Shown piece by piece: positions 25,826-33,671 of a DNA stretch of 34,108 nt. Position 1 is the stretch's first letter; each line of letters starts with the position of its first letter. The translations under genes were made by a program, and so were the position numbers. This stretch comes from Desulfovermiculus halophilus DSM 18834 (lineage in GTDB: Bacteria; Desulfobacterota; Desulfovibrionia; Desulfovibrionales; Desulfothermaceae), in NCBI RefSeq assembly GCF_000620765.1, contig NZ_JIAK01000027.1, positions 1 through 34,108 on the forward strand, in the 5' to 3' direction. The notes beneath the pieces were generated by a model. The model ran no database searches and was not told the origin of the DNA. It was given only the letters and a program-made list of their open reading frames with translations.

Positions 25826-27175
25826 TCATGCCACCACCTCAGCCAACGCACGTTGCCTGCTCTTGGCCTGATATTGAAGGACAGGAACATGCTCGTCGAT
25901 GTAGTCAACGACCCTGGCCTTCTTTCCATCCTTGGGCCTGCACACCCGACCGATTGCCTGTATGATCCGGGCCTTCGCCTTCATTGGCGTGCACAAATAG
26001 AGCTGCGCCAGACCGTCAACGTCAAACCCTTCTGAGATCAACTGAACTGTGCTTATCAATGCATCAATGTCGCCGCTTCGGACCAGGTCAACGATCTTTT
26101 GCCGCCCAGCCCTTGGTGTCCTGCCGGTCAGAACCCGGTTATTCACTCCGCGATCTGTGAGCAGTTGGGATAAGGTTTCGCAGTGGGCGACGCGATCAGA
26201 TAGGAGAAGGGCCATACCGTTCTCAGGTCCAGAGGCATTGGCCACATCATTGGCGATCATTTCGTTTCGGGATGCATCCAGGGTCAGGGCCTTGAGCATT
26301 TCGGGGTAGTTGTCTTCGTAGCAGAAGGTAAATCCTGTAGTTCTGCTGTGGACCTCAGGAGCCACCACGTCGCCGGAGTTTTGTAGGTCTTTGGCGCTGA
26401 TCTCATAGACCTTATCCCCCAGGGTCAGGAATATAATCTTCCCGAGTCGATCCTTCCGGAATGGAGTTGCCGTTAATCCTGTCATGTATCGACAGTCAAA
26501 ACTCTGCACCAGATTGGTGAATGTGCTGGCCGGGGTGTGATGGGCCTCATCGACGACCAGATGACCGAACCTCTCCTTAAGTTCCTCGGTGTGCTTGGCG
26601 GCTGTCTGCACAGTAGAGATGGTGATGTCCTTTAAATCGAACCGTCCATCTCCGATCAGACCACAATCCACACCAAGAAACTGCTTCACCCTGTCCATCC
26701 ACTGATAGGCCAGCTCCAGGGTATGCACGATGATCAGACATGGTTGCCCGGTCTTGCAAATAAGATAACAACAGACCACAGTCTTTCCACCTCCTGCCGG
26801 AATGCAGATCACCCGAAACTCACGGCCAAGAGCTGCACGTGCTGCCTGCTGCTGATAGGGCCTCAGCTGTCCCCAGAACTCCATCTCGATGGACTCCAGC
26901 GTCCGCCGCCGATCCTCGATTTCAACCTTGATCCCATGTCGTCTCAGCATCGACAAACACTGACGCGCCCACCCTCTAGGGAAGATGATTCCGTCCTCGA
27001 TTTCTTCCCAGAGGTGGATCTTGGGGTCCAGATGGTCAGTGAAACGGCCATACTTCAGTGCCTGGACGTATTGAGGATTATCCAAGGTCATTGCCTTCTT
27101 GATACCTCGGAGGACATCTTTTCGCTGAATATAGAGTTCAGCTCTATCTTTTACTTTTAATATCGTTGCTTTCAT
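25826..27175 (-). CDS. SF2 DEAD/DEAH-type helicase (XPB/RAD25-like)
   Basis: A 449-residue protein. The start at 27175 is preferred because AAGGTGG lies about 8 bases upstream; GTG 27187 is possible. The Q-like motif LRPYQQQAARAAL precedes Walker A, IPAGGGKT (residues 125-132). Motif II is VVDEAHH (Asp209-Glu210-Ala211-His212) and motif III GLTATPFR (233-240). Motif VI, QAIGRVCRP, is near residue 410. All motifs for ATP-driven duplex translocation are intact. The N-terminal 100 residues are a specific extension. It lies downstream of the primase-like gene in the same operon, so it probably helps replicate or process element DNA. Confidence 0.9.
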   Translation of the reverse strand: MKATILKVKDRAELYIQRKDVLRGIKKAMTLDNPQYVQALKYGRFTDHLDPKIHLWEEIEDGIIFPRGWARQCLSMLRRHGIKVEIEDRRRTLESIEMEFWGQLRPYQQQAARAALGREFRVICIPAGGGKTVVCCYLICKTGQPCLIIVHTLELAYQWMDRVKQFLGVDCGLIGDGRFDLKDITISTVQTAAKHTEELKERFGHLVVDEAHHTPASTFTNLVQSFDCRYMTGLTATPFRKDRLGKIIFLTLGDKVYEISAKDLQNSGDVVAPEVHSRTTGFTFCYEDNYPEMLKALTLDASRNEMIANDVANASGPENGMALLLSDRVAHCETLSQLLTDRGVNNRVLTGRTPRAGRQKIVDLVRSGDIDALISTVQLISEGFDVDGLAQLYLCTPMKAKARIIQAIGRVCRPKDGKKARVVDYIDEHVPVLQYQAKSRQRALAEVVA

Positions 27176-27180
27176 AATTT

Positions 27181-27849
27181 TCACCACCTTGAATGAGGGA
27201 CATAACTACGTGTTTGTGCCCGTGCTCTTTGTATTCTTTGTACCAGGACCTTCATCTTCTCCATACTGATTTCCATCTCTTTCAATTTCTGATCGATGTA
27301 TGTTAATCCTCCATCAATCAACGGATAATTCGCATGAAGTTCTGTGTGACATTCTGTGTTTTTTACTTGGTCCCTGTTATTTCTCTCAGGGTCTACATGG
27401 TCGATTTCAGTCGAAGGCTTTTCGTTTATGGAATAGCTGCCATCAGTAATTAAATCTTCAGCCCAACTGTACATCTTCATAAGATTGATCTGAGTCATTG
27501 AGGAACGTATCATATCAACTCCTTTCCATATGCTTCCCAAAAGGCTCCCTCCAGCTCCATAGCAAGATCCCATCTCTCCCGATTCACCTTTGGACCATCC
27601 AGGGGGGGGAACAAATACCAACTTGGGTCCGGGCTCGATCTTGGCACCTACTCCCTGGAGAAGGTTTTGCAGCTCAAGCTCAAAGTACAGGTCCTGGATA
27701 ATTTCTGGCTTGAATTCCCTGGCAAACTCCAGAGCCTCGTCCCAGGCTTGTTGAGACATTCGGTTTTGAGCTCGGACATCAAGAAAACCGTTTTTGTCCA
27801 GGCTGACCACCACATCTATTGACCTGAGGTAGGACAATGGAGTGCTCAT
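27181..27849 (-). CDS. Unknown 222-residue protein between primase and helicase
   Basis: The start overlaps the primase stop by four bases (ATGA), and the stop lies 6 bases before the helicase start, so it is tightly coupled to both. The N-terminal part (SYLRSIDVVVSLDKNGFLDV) looks like a small beta-alpha unit, with a second segment QAWDEALEFAREFKPEIIQDL. Such starts are common in small proteins beside DUF3987 primases. The middle has a glycine-rich stretch, GESGEMGSCYGAGG, and the C-terminal third is a likely coiled coil (IDQKLKEMEISMEKMKVLVQ). No known catalytic motif is seen. Confidence 0.65.
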   Translation of the reverse strand: MSTPLSYLRSIDVVVSLDKNGFLDVRAQNRMSQQAWDEALEFAREFKPEIIQDLYFELELQNLLQGVGAKIEPGPKLVFVPPPGWSKGESGEMGSCYGAGGSLLGSIWKGVDMIRSSMTQINLMKMYSWAEDLITDGSYSINEKPSTEIDHVDPERNNRDQVKNTECHTELHANYPLIDGGLTYIDQKLKEMEISMEKMKVLVQRIQRARAQTRSYVPHSRW

Positions 27850-30371
27850 ATCTTCGCCCGCTGGGATTTCGCATTGTTGAAGTCAAGTTTGTTTTCTGTT
27901 CCTTCAGACCTGCCACTGCTGCCACACCTGCCACTTTCTCTTGATTCATGCGGGTTTCCAGATAGTGGCAGGGCTTTTTCACCTGCCACACCTGCCATTC
28001 CTTCTTTTGGTCCTTGGTGGCAGTAGTGGCGGTTTTCTTGAACATGCCACCCGCCCGCACTCCGTGTCATTTCTGAAAAAGTGGCAGTAGTGGCTGGTGA
28101 GGCAGTTTGTTTTAAGGATTCTAGCTTTTGGTCTGAAATGTGAACGAGCCTCTTGCCGCCAGTCCCTTTTGAGGAGTGCAAGCCGATCTTTTTAAGGCCT
28201 TTGCCCACTGTCTCTGGTTTGACTTGATATGCCTTCTCTGCACCATTGTTTACTTGTTCAGTGATACGGGAAATGGGAAGTTTTCCTTCCGAAATTTCCC
28301 CTTCCAGATCCGCAATGGCAGTTGCAATCCGTTTTTCAATTGGGCTGGACTGAGAAATCTGCTCAGGTTGCGCCAGTGCCTGCCATATATGTCGCTGATG
28401 GGCCTTGATCCAGTTAGCCAGGATGAGTGCTCTCTCCATTGTGGCCGGTTGTATTGGCTGGGTATCGTCCATGCCTTGGGCATGACATTCCAACACATGG
28501 AGGATAAGGGCCAGCCGCGCACATTGTCCCCGGAGTTTGGCAGACAGGGCCTCATATTGTTGAGCATCAAAATTCACCCAAGGTTCCCTGGCCTGTTCGT
28601 TGTACCATTCCCGATATAGAGACTGGGCTTCCTTAGTAAGGCCAACGTATGCAGGTTCCTCGCCCATTTCCCTGCTCATAAGATCTCCAACCAATTGGTC
28701 GATCCGCTCGCGGTATTCGCCGTCAAAAGATTCATCTGTCCAAAGAGGTGGTCCTGATGGTTCTGCCCGTACAAAGATGAACCGGGGAAGAAAGCCAGAT
28801 GCTGCATCTATGTCGGCAAAAAGATTTGGAAGGAGAGCCGGCTGCAATGTGCCAAGGATGGACAGACAGGCATGGCTTATAAATGCATTATCGCCGGATT
28901 TGCGAGTCCGCTTCCAGGGTCCTGAATCGTATGCAGACATAAGCCTAGCTTTGGGGCCGTCTGACTTCCCATCATTTCGGTATCGACCTAGGTTCATGAT
29001 AAGACCTGATATTTCGTCCACATACCAAAGAATACCTTTTGCGTTTGCGCTTAGGGCATCTGTAAGTGCTTCCTCTGTGGCATCCTCCACATAAATCTGT
29101 TTCCAGGTCGGCTTTTCAGGTGGAGGTCCAAGCTCATTTTGTTTCATGCGCCTACGGACATTCATTTCTTCTTGATACTGAGCCAGGGCCTGTTGAAATT
29201 CGTCAAAACGTCTCTTTTCTTCCCGAAAAATGGACTTCATGAATGTGCGTACACATGGGCTTTTGCCCATGCCGCTGGGAGCTACAATAACGATGTATAG
29301 ATTGGGATGCTCCGTCCATCCGGACTTGACGACAACTGCACGTGATCGTCCGATAAGTGCACCGACAAGAGAAAGCAGAGTTGCTGCCGGGACCTCTGGT
29401 GGGACAGAGAATGCCTTTACAGCTTGCTGTATGGGGGCTTGAAAGTAGTCAGGCATTACATTTAAAGGGAAGCTAGGCAGAGACATTATAGACTCCTGCT
29501 GGGATTCCTCGGGGTCTTGCTCCACGGTTTTGGCATTATTGGCAATCCACTGCTGTACCTGCTCCCTGGTCCACCCATCATATATCGCATCTGCCAAATC
29601 CCAGCCATTTTCAACATCATTGGGGGGAGTGACGACACAGACATTCTTGGCCCCTGCCTTCTGGCAATTCTCAGCAACCACCAGGGCAGCTTTCTCTCCT
29701 TGGGAATCTGCGTCTGGACATATAATGACTTCCCGGCCTGACAGGGGCGAGAAATCAGCCTGCTCAACCGCATTGCTGCCACCCGGCCAAGTCATACAGA
29801 CATATTCCATACCTACCAGTCCTCGTGCAGCTTCTGCTGCCTTTTCACCCTCAGCAATAAGTATGGTCAGACCTGTGTTCCGGGCTAGCTCATGCAGCCC
29901 ATACAAAGGCCTTGGCTTGGGGGCAGCGCCGGATTTCCATTTACTACCGCTTTTCTTGAAGTATGGAATGATTGATTTTCCAAGCAATTCAGAGTCATAT
30001 CTTGCAACGCACCCAAGAATTGTCCCCGAATAGTCCTTGTAATACCATAAAGATGTAAGCCGTTTTGCTCCCTTATCCCATGTCGGAAATATCCCTGGGG
30101 GCAATCTGTTGCCATTTTTGCTTGGCCAGAGTCCCTTATCCTTCATTGCCTGAATGACCGTTTCCTGGGGGCATCCAGCAAAGCAATATAGCAGGAGTTG
30201 TCCGTTGTCGTCAGTGACGTGGAGTGATGGATTTGTGTCATCGTGAGCTGGACAATTAACCATTGCAGTCCCGTCTGCCATCACTTTTCCGCCACACTTC
30301 TCTAAAATTTCCTGAATCGAGCTGCTTATATCGATAGGATTATTACAGCTTGTGTTCAGTTTTGGCGTCAT
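27846..30371 (-). CDS. Primase-like replication protein (zinc ribbon, Toprim, DUF3987 ATPase)
   Basis: An 841-residue protein. Residues 40-67 form a CHC2-type zinc ribbon (Cys40, His43, Cys63, Cys67), the DNA-sensing domain of DnaG-like primases. A Toprim domain follows, with Glu174 in LIAEGEKAAEAA and Asp220/Asp222 in CPDADSQG, the metal-binding acids of the primer-synthesis fold. Residues from about 300 onward are a DUF3987 ATPase with Walker A APSGMGKS (364-371). This architecture starts replication of many phages and integrative elements. The last 100 or so codons carry a dense cluster of GTGGCA repeats. It is the main gene of the operon. Confidence 0.88.
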   Translation of the reverse strand: MTPKLNTSCNNPIDISSSIQEILEKCGGKVMADGTAMVNCPAHDDTNPSLHVTDDNGQLLLYCFAGCPQETVIQAMKDKGLWPSKNGNRLPPGIFPTWDKGAKRLTSLWYYKDYSGTILGCVARYDSELLGKSIIPYFKKSGSKWKSGAAPKPRPLYGLHELARNTGLTILIAEGEKAAEAARGLVGMEYVCMTWPGGSNAVEQADFSPLSGREVIICPDADSQGEKAALVVAENCQKAGAKNVCVVTPPNDVENGWDLADAIYDGWTREQVQQWIANNAKTVEQDPEESQQESIMSLPSFPLNVMPDYFQAPIQQAVKAFSVPPEVPAATLLSLVGALIGRSRAVVVKSGWTEHPNLYIVIVAPSGMGKSPCVRTFMKSIFREEKRRFDEFQQALAQYQEEMNVRRRMKQNELGPPPEKPTWKQIYVEDATEEALTDALSANAKGILWYVDEISGLIMNLGRYRNDGKSDGPKARLMSAYDSGPWKRTRKSGDNAFISHACLSILGTLQPALLPNLFADIDAASGFLPRFIFVRAEPSGPPLWTDESFDGEYRERIDQLVGDLMSREMGEEPAYVGLTKEAQSLYREWYNEQAREPWVNFDAQQYEALSAKLRGQCARLALILHVLECHAQGMDDTQPIQPATMERALILANWIKAHQRHIWQALAQPEQISQSSPIEKRIATAIADLEGEISEGKLPISRITEQVNNGAEKAYQVKPETVGKGLKKIGLHSSKGTGGKRLVHISDQKLESLKQTASPATTATFSEMTRSAGGWHVQENRHYCHQGPKEGMAGVAGEKALPLSGNPHESRESGRCGSSGRSEGTENKLDFNNAKSQRAKI
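27911..28095. repeat. Cluster of TGCCAC/GTGGCA repeats within the primase gene
   Basis: About ten copies of TGCCAC, or its complement GTGGCA with one-base variants, lie in 185 bases. Examples start at 27911, 27920, 27929, 27965, 27984, 27993, 28017, 28045 and 28081. The first three are spaced exactly 9 bases apart. The copies occur in both orientations and in different reading frames, so protein constraint does not explain them. They could be binding sites for a replication initiator. Confidence 0.6.
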
Positions 30372-30379
30372 ACTCTCTC

Positions 30380-30598
30380 CTATACGTCTATACTCCCAGG
30401 CCCTTGACCTAGTGAGTCTAAGTTTTGGACGTATTTTCGCGAATACGGCAAGCCAAATCGCTCAGCAAGCTTGTCCCACCTGGATCTCCATATTATTGGA
30501 GGCAGTTCGTTTTCAATTTTATCCCAACTGACATCAGGCCAACGACTCTTTAGCCATCTTATTAACTGTTCACGGGTGTAATGGACCTGCTGCTTCAT
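30380..30598 (-). CDS. Small unknown protein upstream of the primase
   Basis: A 72-residue protein; ATG 30598 is chosen because AAGGAGGA lies about 9 bases upstream, which is the strongest site near it. Its sequence (YTREQLIRWLKSRWPDVSWD, then RSRWDKLAERFGLPYSRKYV) is rich in tryptophan and basic residues. It looks like a compact helical DNA-binding protein, but I cannot name a family. It is the first gene of the element operon, separated from the primase gene by 8 bases, and could be a regulator or an initiator accessory. Confidence 0.6.
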   Translation of the reverse strand: MKQQVHYTREQLIRWLKSRWPDVSWDKIENELPPIIWRSRWDKLAERFGLPYSRKYVQNLDSLGQGPGSIDV

Positions 30599-30614
30599 TC
30601 TGTCTTCCTCCTTT

Positions 30615-30633
30615 TCATAACTCGTCATTATGA
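30615..30633. promoter_or_regulatory. Inverted repeat TCATAA-N7-TTATGA at the head of the replication operon
   Basis: Perfect 6-base arms at 30615-30620 and 30628-30633 flank CTCGTCA, just upstream of the ribosome-binding site of the first gene. The position in the leader suits an operator bound by a dimeric repressor. The regulator is unknown. Confidence 0.4.
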
Positions 30634-30727
30634 GTCTGGAGGATATACCCACTGAGGAATGACAGTCAGCCTGACACTCCTAGACAAAGCGCAAAAATTC
30701 GGTTTTTAACATTCTGATTTTTATCAT

Positions 30728-30777
30728 AAAAAAAGGTGTCCACCCTGACAATTTGCCTGTCTGGGTAGACACCTTTT
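30728..30777 (-). terminator. Rho-independent terminator after the zinc-ribbon cargo gene
   Basis: AAAAAGGTGTC and GACACCTTTTT form an 11-base perfect stem extended by CACCC/GGGT pairing around ATTTGCC. The A-run and T-run make it work in both directions. On the minus strand it lies about 30 bases after the stop of the gene ending at 30808. It separates that gene from the replication operon. Confidence 0.85.
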
Positions 30778-30807
30778 TGTGGGGCTTAGAAATAGTGTGC
30801 TTTTAGT

Positions 30808-31905
30808 TTAACTATGCAGAGCCTTGAGCATTGAAACGTATTCCTCTACTTGATGCTCAAACCTAGCTGTGTCTACGGATTTATTGTTAATTATCTCTTC
30901 CCCCTTGTTTGCCCACCGACCAATACTTCTACTAGAGACTGGATCAAAAATATGGTCCGCAACATCATGATTGCTAAAGTTCCATTTATTATTATCTAGC
31001 TTACATTGTTTTCGCTTGATCAAGGCACACATAACTTTTTTTTCTTCATCCTCATCAAGTTGATATTTTTCATTAGTACTCAGTTGTATGCTGATGTCTT
31101 TGCACCTTACAGAGAGTTCTTTAATAGCCTGATCTTTCTTTGTTTTATCCGAAACTGTCTCAGATTTTACTTGTTGCCATTCTTGAATTTTCTTATTGAC
31201 TTGATTCAGTTCTCTAAGCAAATCAAAATCCGCTTCTATACATTTTTCATCTATATACTGCTCAGTGCTGACAGGCGATGATGGAAACCAAAAAACGGGA
31301 AGAGGAAGCTTTTGATCCAGGAGAAAGTCTTCAAATTCATTGCAATTAAGATAACAATTATCAATACATATCTCTTGATTCCGGATCATTTCAATATAGT
31401 CAGGACCAAAAGCTTCTACTCTCTTGCACTCTCCACTTTGATCTTTTTGGTATAAAGGAAGTCCATCAAGGCCGTGCCATATATGGAGAAGCCTCAATTG
31501 AGGTGAATCATCGTATGGAAAAGGCACTCTAAAATTTTGATCTATAGATCTTTTTTCTATCTCTTGATAAGAAAAATAACTTTTATCTAGATCACGAACC
31601 TTCACATAGTCTTCAACGCGAAAGCTACATTTGCACCCCTCACAGCAAATTGTCCAAGGAAATTCAACATATGTCCAAGCAGTGGGGTTTTTACAAAGTG
31701 GACAATGGAGATTTATCCAAATATATCGCCCTAATTTATCCAGATCTTGTTTAGTTGACTCTACCCATATTTCCGAATCCTTGAATCTGGTCAAAAACTG
31801 ATCTGGAGTGATGAGACCTGGCTCAATGCCATAATATGGATCTTCCATCATGTGACCCCACACCTCTTCCAATGACATCCATTCTCGGTGTACGTTCACG
31901 CTCAT
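30808..31905 (-). CDS. Unknown zinc-ribbon cargo protein beside the integrase
   Basis: A 365-residue protein; ATG 31905 is preferred because TTTGGAG lies 8 bases upstream. Residues about 68-91 contain Cys68-x2-Cys71 (HCPLCKNP) and Cys88-x2-Cys91 (CCEGCKCSF), a typical zinc ribbon, perhaps for nucleic acid contact. The middle has a coiled-coil-like stretch (ELNQVNKKIQEWQQVKSE), and a C-terminal region, FDPVSSRSIGRWANKGEEII, could be a recognition helix. The gene is markedly richer in A+T than its neighbours and has its own terminator, so it is probably a recently acquired cargo gene. Position beside the integrase is a common place for phage-defence cargo, but no defence motif is recognised. 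Confidence 0.65.
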   Translation of the reverse strand: MSVNVHREWMSLEEVWGHMMEDPYYGIEPGLITPDQFLTRFKDSEIWVESTKQDLDKLGRYIWINLHCPLCKNPTAWTYVEFPWTICCEGCKCSFRVEDYVKVRDLDKSYFSYQEIEKRSIDQNFRVPFPYDDSPQLRLLHIWHGLDGLPLYQKDQSGECKRVEAFGPDYIEMIRNQEICIDNCYLNCNEFEDFLLDQKLPLPVFWFPSSPVSTEQYIDEKCIEADFDLLRELNQVNKKIQEWQQVKSETVSDKTKKDQAIKELSVRCKDISIQLSTNEKYQLDEDEEKKVMCALIKRKQCKLDNNKWNFSNHDVADHIFDPVSSRSIGRWANKGEEIINNKSVDTARFEHQVEEYVSMLKALHS

Positions 31906-31961
31906 ATTCGGACTCCAAACTAATTGTAACCCGGACCACAACCACCTTAAGACAATCTCCT

Positions 31962-33248
31962 TCAGGAGATGACCTTCCTGTTTTGAACATCAAGCAATTT
32001 CTCGTCATCTGTCCTGCTTTGGATTCCGTTCAATGCTGCTGTCGCTTGCTGTAAGCTATCAGGAGCAAGATGGGCATAGCGTTCCGTCTGGCTAATCTGC
32101 CTATGACCCAGGTACTCTTTGACTGTATAGAGAGGCACTCCGGCCATCACCAACCAAGAAGCGCATGTGTGACGCAGGCTGTGGAAGACCACCTTCTGCC
32201 GGGAATCTTCTATCCCTTTGTTCCAACCCAGGTCCTTGACAGCACGTTCAAAAGAACTGCTCACCTCTTTCTTTTTGCTCCCCTTGCGCGAAGGGAACAC
32301 AAGGTCGTTTTCCTTGTCCCGCACAAGATCATTTTCCTTGTTTCGCATAAGCTCATTTTCCTGGTCCCGTATAAGCTCACGATTTTTGAACATTTCCAGC
32401 ACCCGGTCAGTCATGGGCACATGCCGAACATGCCCGTTCTTGGTATGCCTGAGGGTCACAAGCCCCCGGTCAAGGTCAATGTCCTTCCAGGTCAAGCTAA
32501 AGATTTCACCTGCACGCGGGCCACAGTGCAGGGCAAGCAAAGCCATGTCATGCAGATCCTGGCTGTACTTGAGCAGTTCATTCAGCAACTTTTCAGCTTC
32601 ATCATAGGTCAAAAAGCGTATGCGCCGGTTGTCCGCGCTTGGCTTCTTGACTTTCAAGGTTGGATTTTCACCCTGATACAAGCCAAGCATATTTGCATGG
32701 TTTATGACTTGTCGAACAATAGCTAAAACATGCTGAATGGTCTTAGGGCTCTTCCCTTTGTCCATCATCTTCTTTTTGATACGTTCCAGATCCAGGGGGG
32801 CAATTTTTTTTAAGGGCTTCCCCCCAAGATCAGGCTTGATCCACAAGTTGTAATAACTGACTTCAGTTCTGGAGGTCTGCCTTGCTTTGTGTGCCTCAGC
32901 ATGGGGCTTGTAGGTGTCATTCCAAAACTGTCCAAAGGTTAGGGCATCCCGTTCTTCCTGCTCTTTTTTGGCTTTCTCTTCCTCTCGTCTGGCCTTGTCC
33001 TGATCCCTGGCCTCTGCCAATGTCTGAGCACCCTCACCAAGCCTTTGTGCCCGCTTGAGCTTTGCCCGCTCTTCTGAGGCATTTTCAGCCGTCCATCCAT
33101 CACTTGCCCACCCCAGAGCCTCCTCATGCTGTTTGCCGTCTAGGGTATAGCGCACAACAAAATACTTATCGTACTGCACGCCATGTTTCCTTGTGGCGTG
33201 TTCCCTGTACCGAACCCCTGGATACTTGGTCTTATGCCACTTTGCCAT
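31962..33248 (-). CDS. int: Tyrosine integrase of the element
   Basis: A 428-residue tyrosine recombinase. The N-terminal part (WHKTKYPGVRYREH) is an arm-binding domain, followed by a charged coiled coil (residues 80-100) and a core-binding domain around TFGQFWNDTYKPHAEAH. The catalytic set is complete: Arg245 (CGPRAGEI), Lys270 (HTKNGH), His356 and Arg359 (FHSLRHT), His382 (GHRQI) and Tyr391 (ERYAHLAPD). It recombines the element with the 3' end of a tRNA gene, which lies 150 bases away. Residues 290-313 contain three imperfect 8-residue repeats not typical of the family. Confidence 0.93.
   Translation of the reverse strand: MAKWHKTKYPGVRYREHATRKHGVQYDKYFVVRYTLDGKQHEEALGWASDGWTAENASEERAKLKRAQRLGEGAQTLAEARDQDKARREEEKAKKEQEERDALTFGQFWNDTYKPHAEAHKARQTSRTEVSYYNLWIKPDLGGKPLKKIAPLDLERIKKKMMDKGKSPKTIQHVLAIVRQVINHANMLGLYQGENPTLKVKKPSADNRRIRFLTYDEAEKLLNELLKYSQDLHDMALLALHCGPRAGEIFSLTWKDIDLDRGLVTLRHTKNGHVRHVPMTDRVLEMFKNRELIRDQENELMRNKENDLVRDKENDLVFPSRKGSKKKEVSSSFERAVKDLGWNKGIEDSRQKVVFHSLRHTCASWLVMAGVPLYTVKEYLGHRQISQTERYAHLAPDSLQQATAALNGIQSRTDDEKLLDVQNRKVIS
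32298..32381 (-). repeat. Three-unit 24-base tandem repeat within the integrase gene
   Basis: The encoded units are RELIRDQE, NELMRNKE and NDLVRDKE (residues 290-313), followed by a fourth partial unit NDLV. They sit in the loop between the catalytic lysine strand and the DLVFPSR block. The 24-base period keeps the frame open. The repeat number could vary between strains. Confidence 0.8.
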
Positions 33249-33405
33249 GCATTCCTCACTTAATTTTTTGTCCCTATATTATCCCTAAAAAAGAAGGGAA
33301 ACAAGATGATTTTAAGTGATCTGAACTGAAAGCAGCATAGCAATAACATACTCTCTTATCAAGTCTTTTTCAAACTTGCGTGTCTTATTGTGAAAGATGA
33401 ACTAA

Positions 33406-33454
33406 CGGGCTCATAACCCGAAGGTCCCAGGTTCAAGTCCTGGCCCCGCTACCA
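33406..33454 (+). other. att site: duplicated 3' half of a CAT-anticodon tRNA (attR)
   Basis: The sequence from CGGGCTCATAACCCG through GGTCCCAGGTTCAAGTCCTGG to CCCCGCTACCA is the anticodon arm, T-arm and acceptor end of a tRNA with anticodon CAT (methionine-type) and an encoded CCA. The matching 5' half, with the first acceptor strand and the D-arm, is absent. It is replaced by unrelated bases (TGAAAGATGAACTAA), and position 27 cannot pair. So this is an attachment-site copy, not a working tRNA gene. The intact tRNA should lie at the other end of the element. Confidence 0.85.
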
Positions 33455-33463
33455 AGAAATTCA

Positions 33464-33495
33464 AGCACTTAGGGAAATTCCCTAAGTGCTTTTTT
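33464..33495 (+). terminator. Displaced tRNA terminator
   Basis: AGCACTTAGGG (33464-33474) pairs perfectly with CCCTAAGTGCT (33480-33490) around AAATT, followed by a run of T residues. It lies 10 bases after the tRNA 3' half, as a native tRNA terminator would. It indicates that host sequence resumes here. Confidence 0.88.
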
Positions 33496-33498
33496 CGT

Positions 33499-33625
33499 TT
33501 ATACACTTTTCTTTATACATCTATTATACGCTTTTCTCATCTATCTGATATTACAGGACATTTGCGTTATACGTTTTTATACGCTTCTCACACGGCCATA
33601 TTTGCCCCAAATTTAAGCGTTATAC
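33499..33625. repeat. Six-copy TTATAC repeat array
   Basis: TTATAC occurs at 33499, 33513, 33524, 33567, 33577 and 33620, mostly followed by (A/G)(C/T)TTTTC-like bases. Two of the distances are exactly 43 bases and others are 10-14. The copies share one orientation. No gene spans the array. Function unknown; such direct repeats can be protein-binding sites. Confidence 0.6.
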
Positions 33626-33671
33626 GTTTTCTAGGGGTATGGGTCGGGGTAGGTAAGTAATTGTTTTTGGT

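Larger units (their letters stand above)
24789..33454 (-). mobile_element. tRNA-integrated, satellite-like mobile element (left end uncertain)
   Basis: The right end is fixed by a tRNA 3'-half duplication at 33406-33454 next to the integrase. From there, minus-strand genes run without host-type genes to 24789: integrase, zinc-ribbon protein, small protein, primase-like protein, unknown, helicase, DUF5681 and unknown. Several genes overlap by ATGA. No capsid, tail, portal or conjugation gene is seen. No second tRNA copy was found to the left within the window, so the true left end may lie further left, perhaps including the FRG and nuclease-like genes. Confidence 0.7.

Noticed and set aside
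27779-28060. 93-codon minus-strand frame with WQVWQV and VAGVAAVAG
   Set aside because: Overlaps the primase end in another frame. The repeated words come from the GTGGCA DNA repeats; no start signal supports a gene.
27900-28100. CRISPR array
   Set aside because: The repeated unit is only six bases, occurs in both orientations, and has irregular spacing within a coding gene.
32070-32726. 218-codon plus-strand frame
   Set aside because: Antisense to the integrase with its complete catalytic set.
33360-33454. Complete tRNA-Met gene
   Set aside because: Only the 3' half is present; no D-arm or 5' acceptor strand can be drawn, so it is annotated as an att site.
33499-33625. CRISPR array
   Set aside because: The TTATAC units are too short and irregularly spaced to be CRISPR repeats, and no cas gene is nearby.
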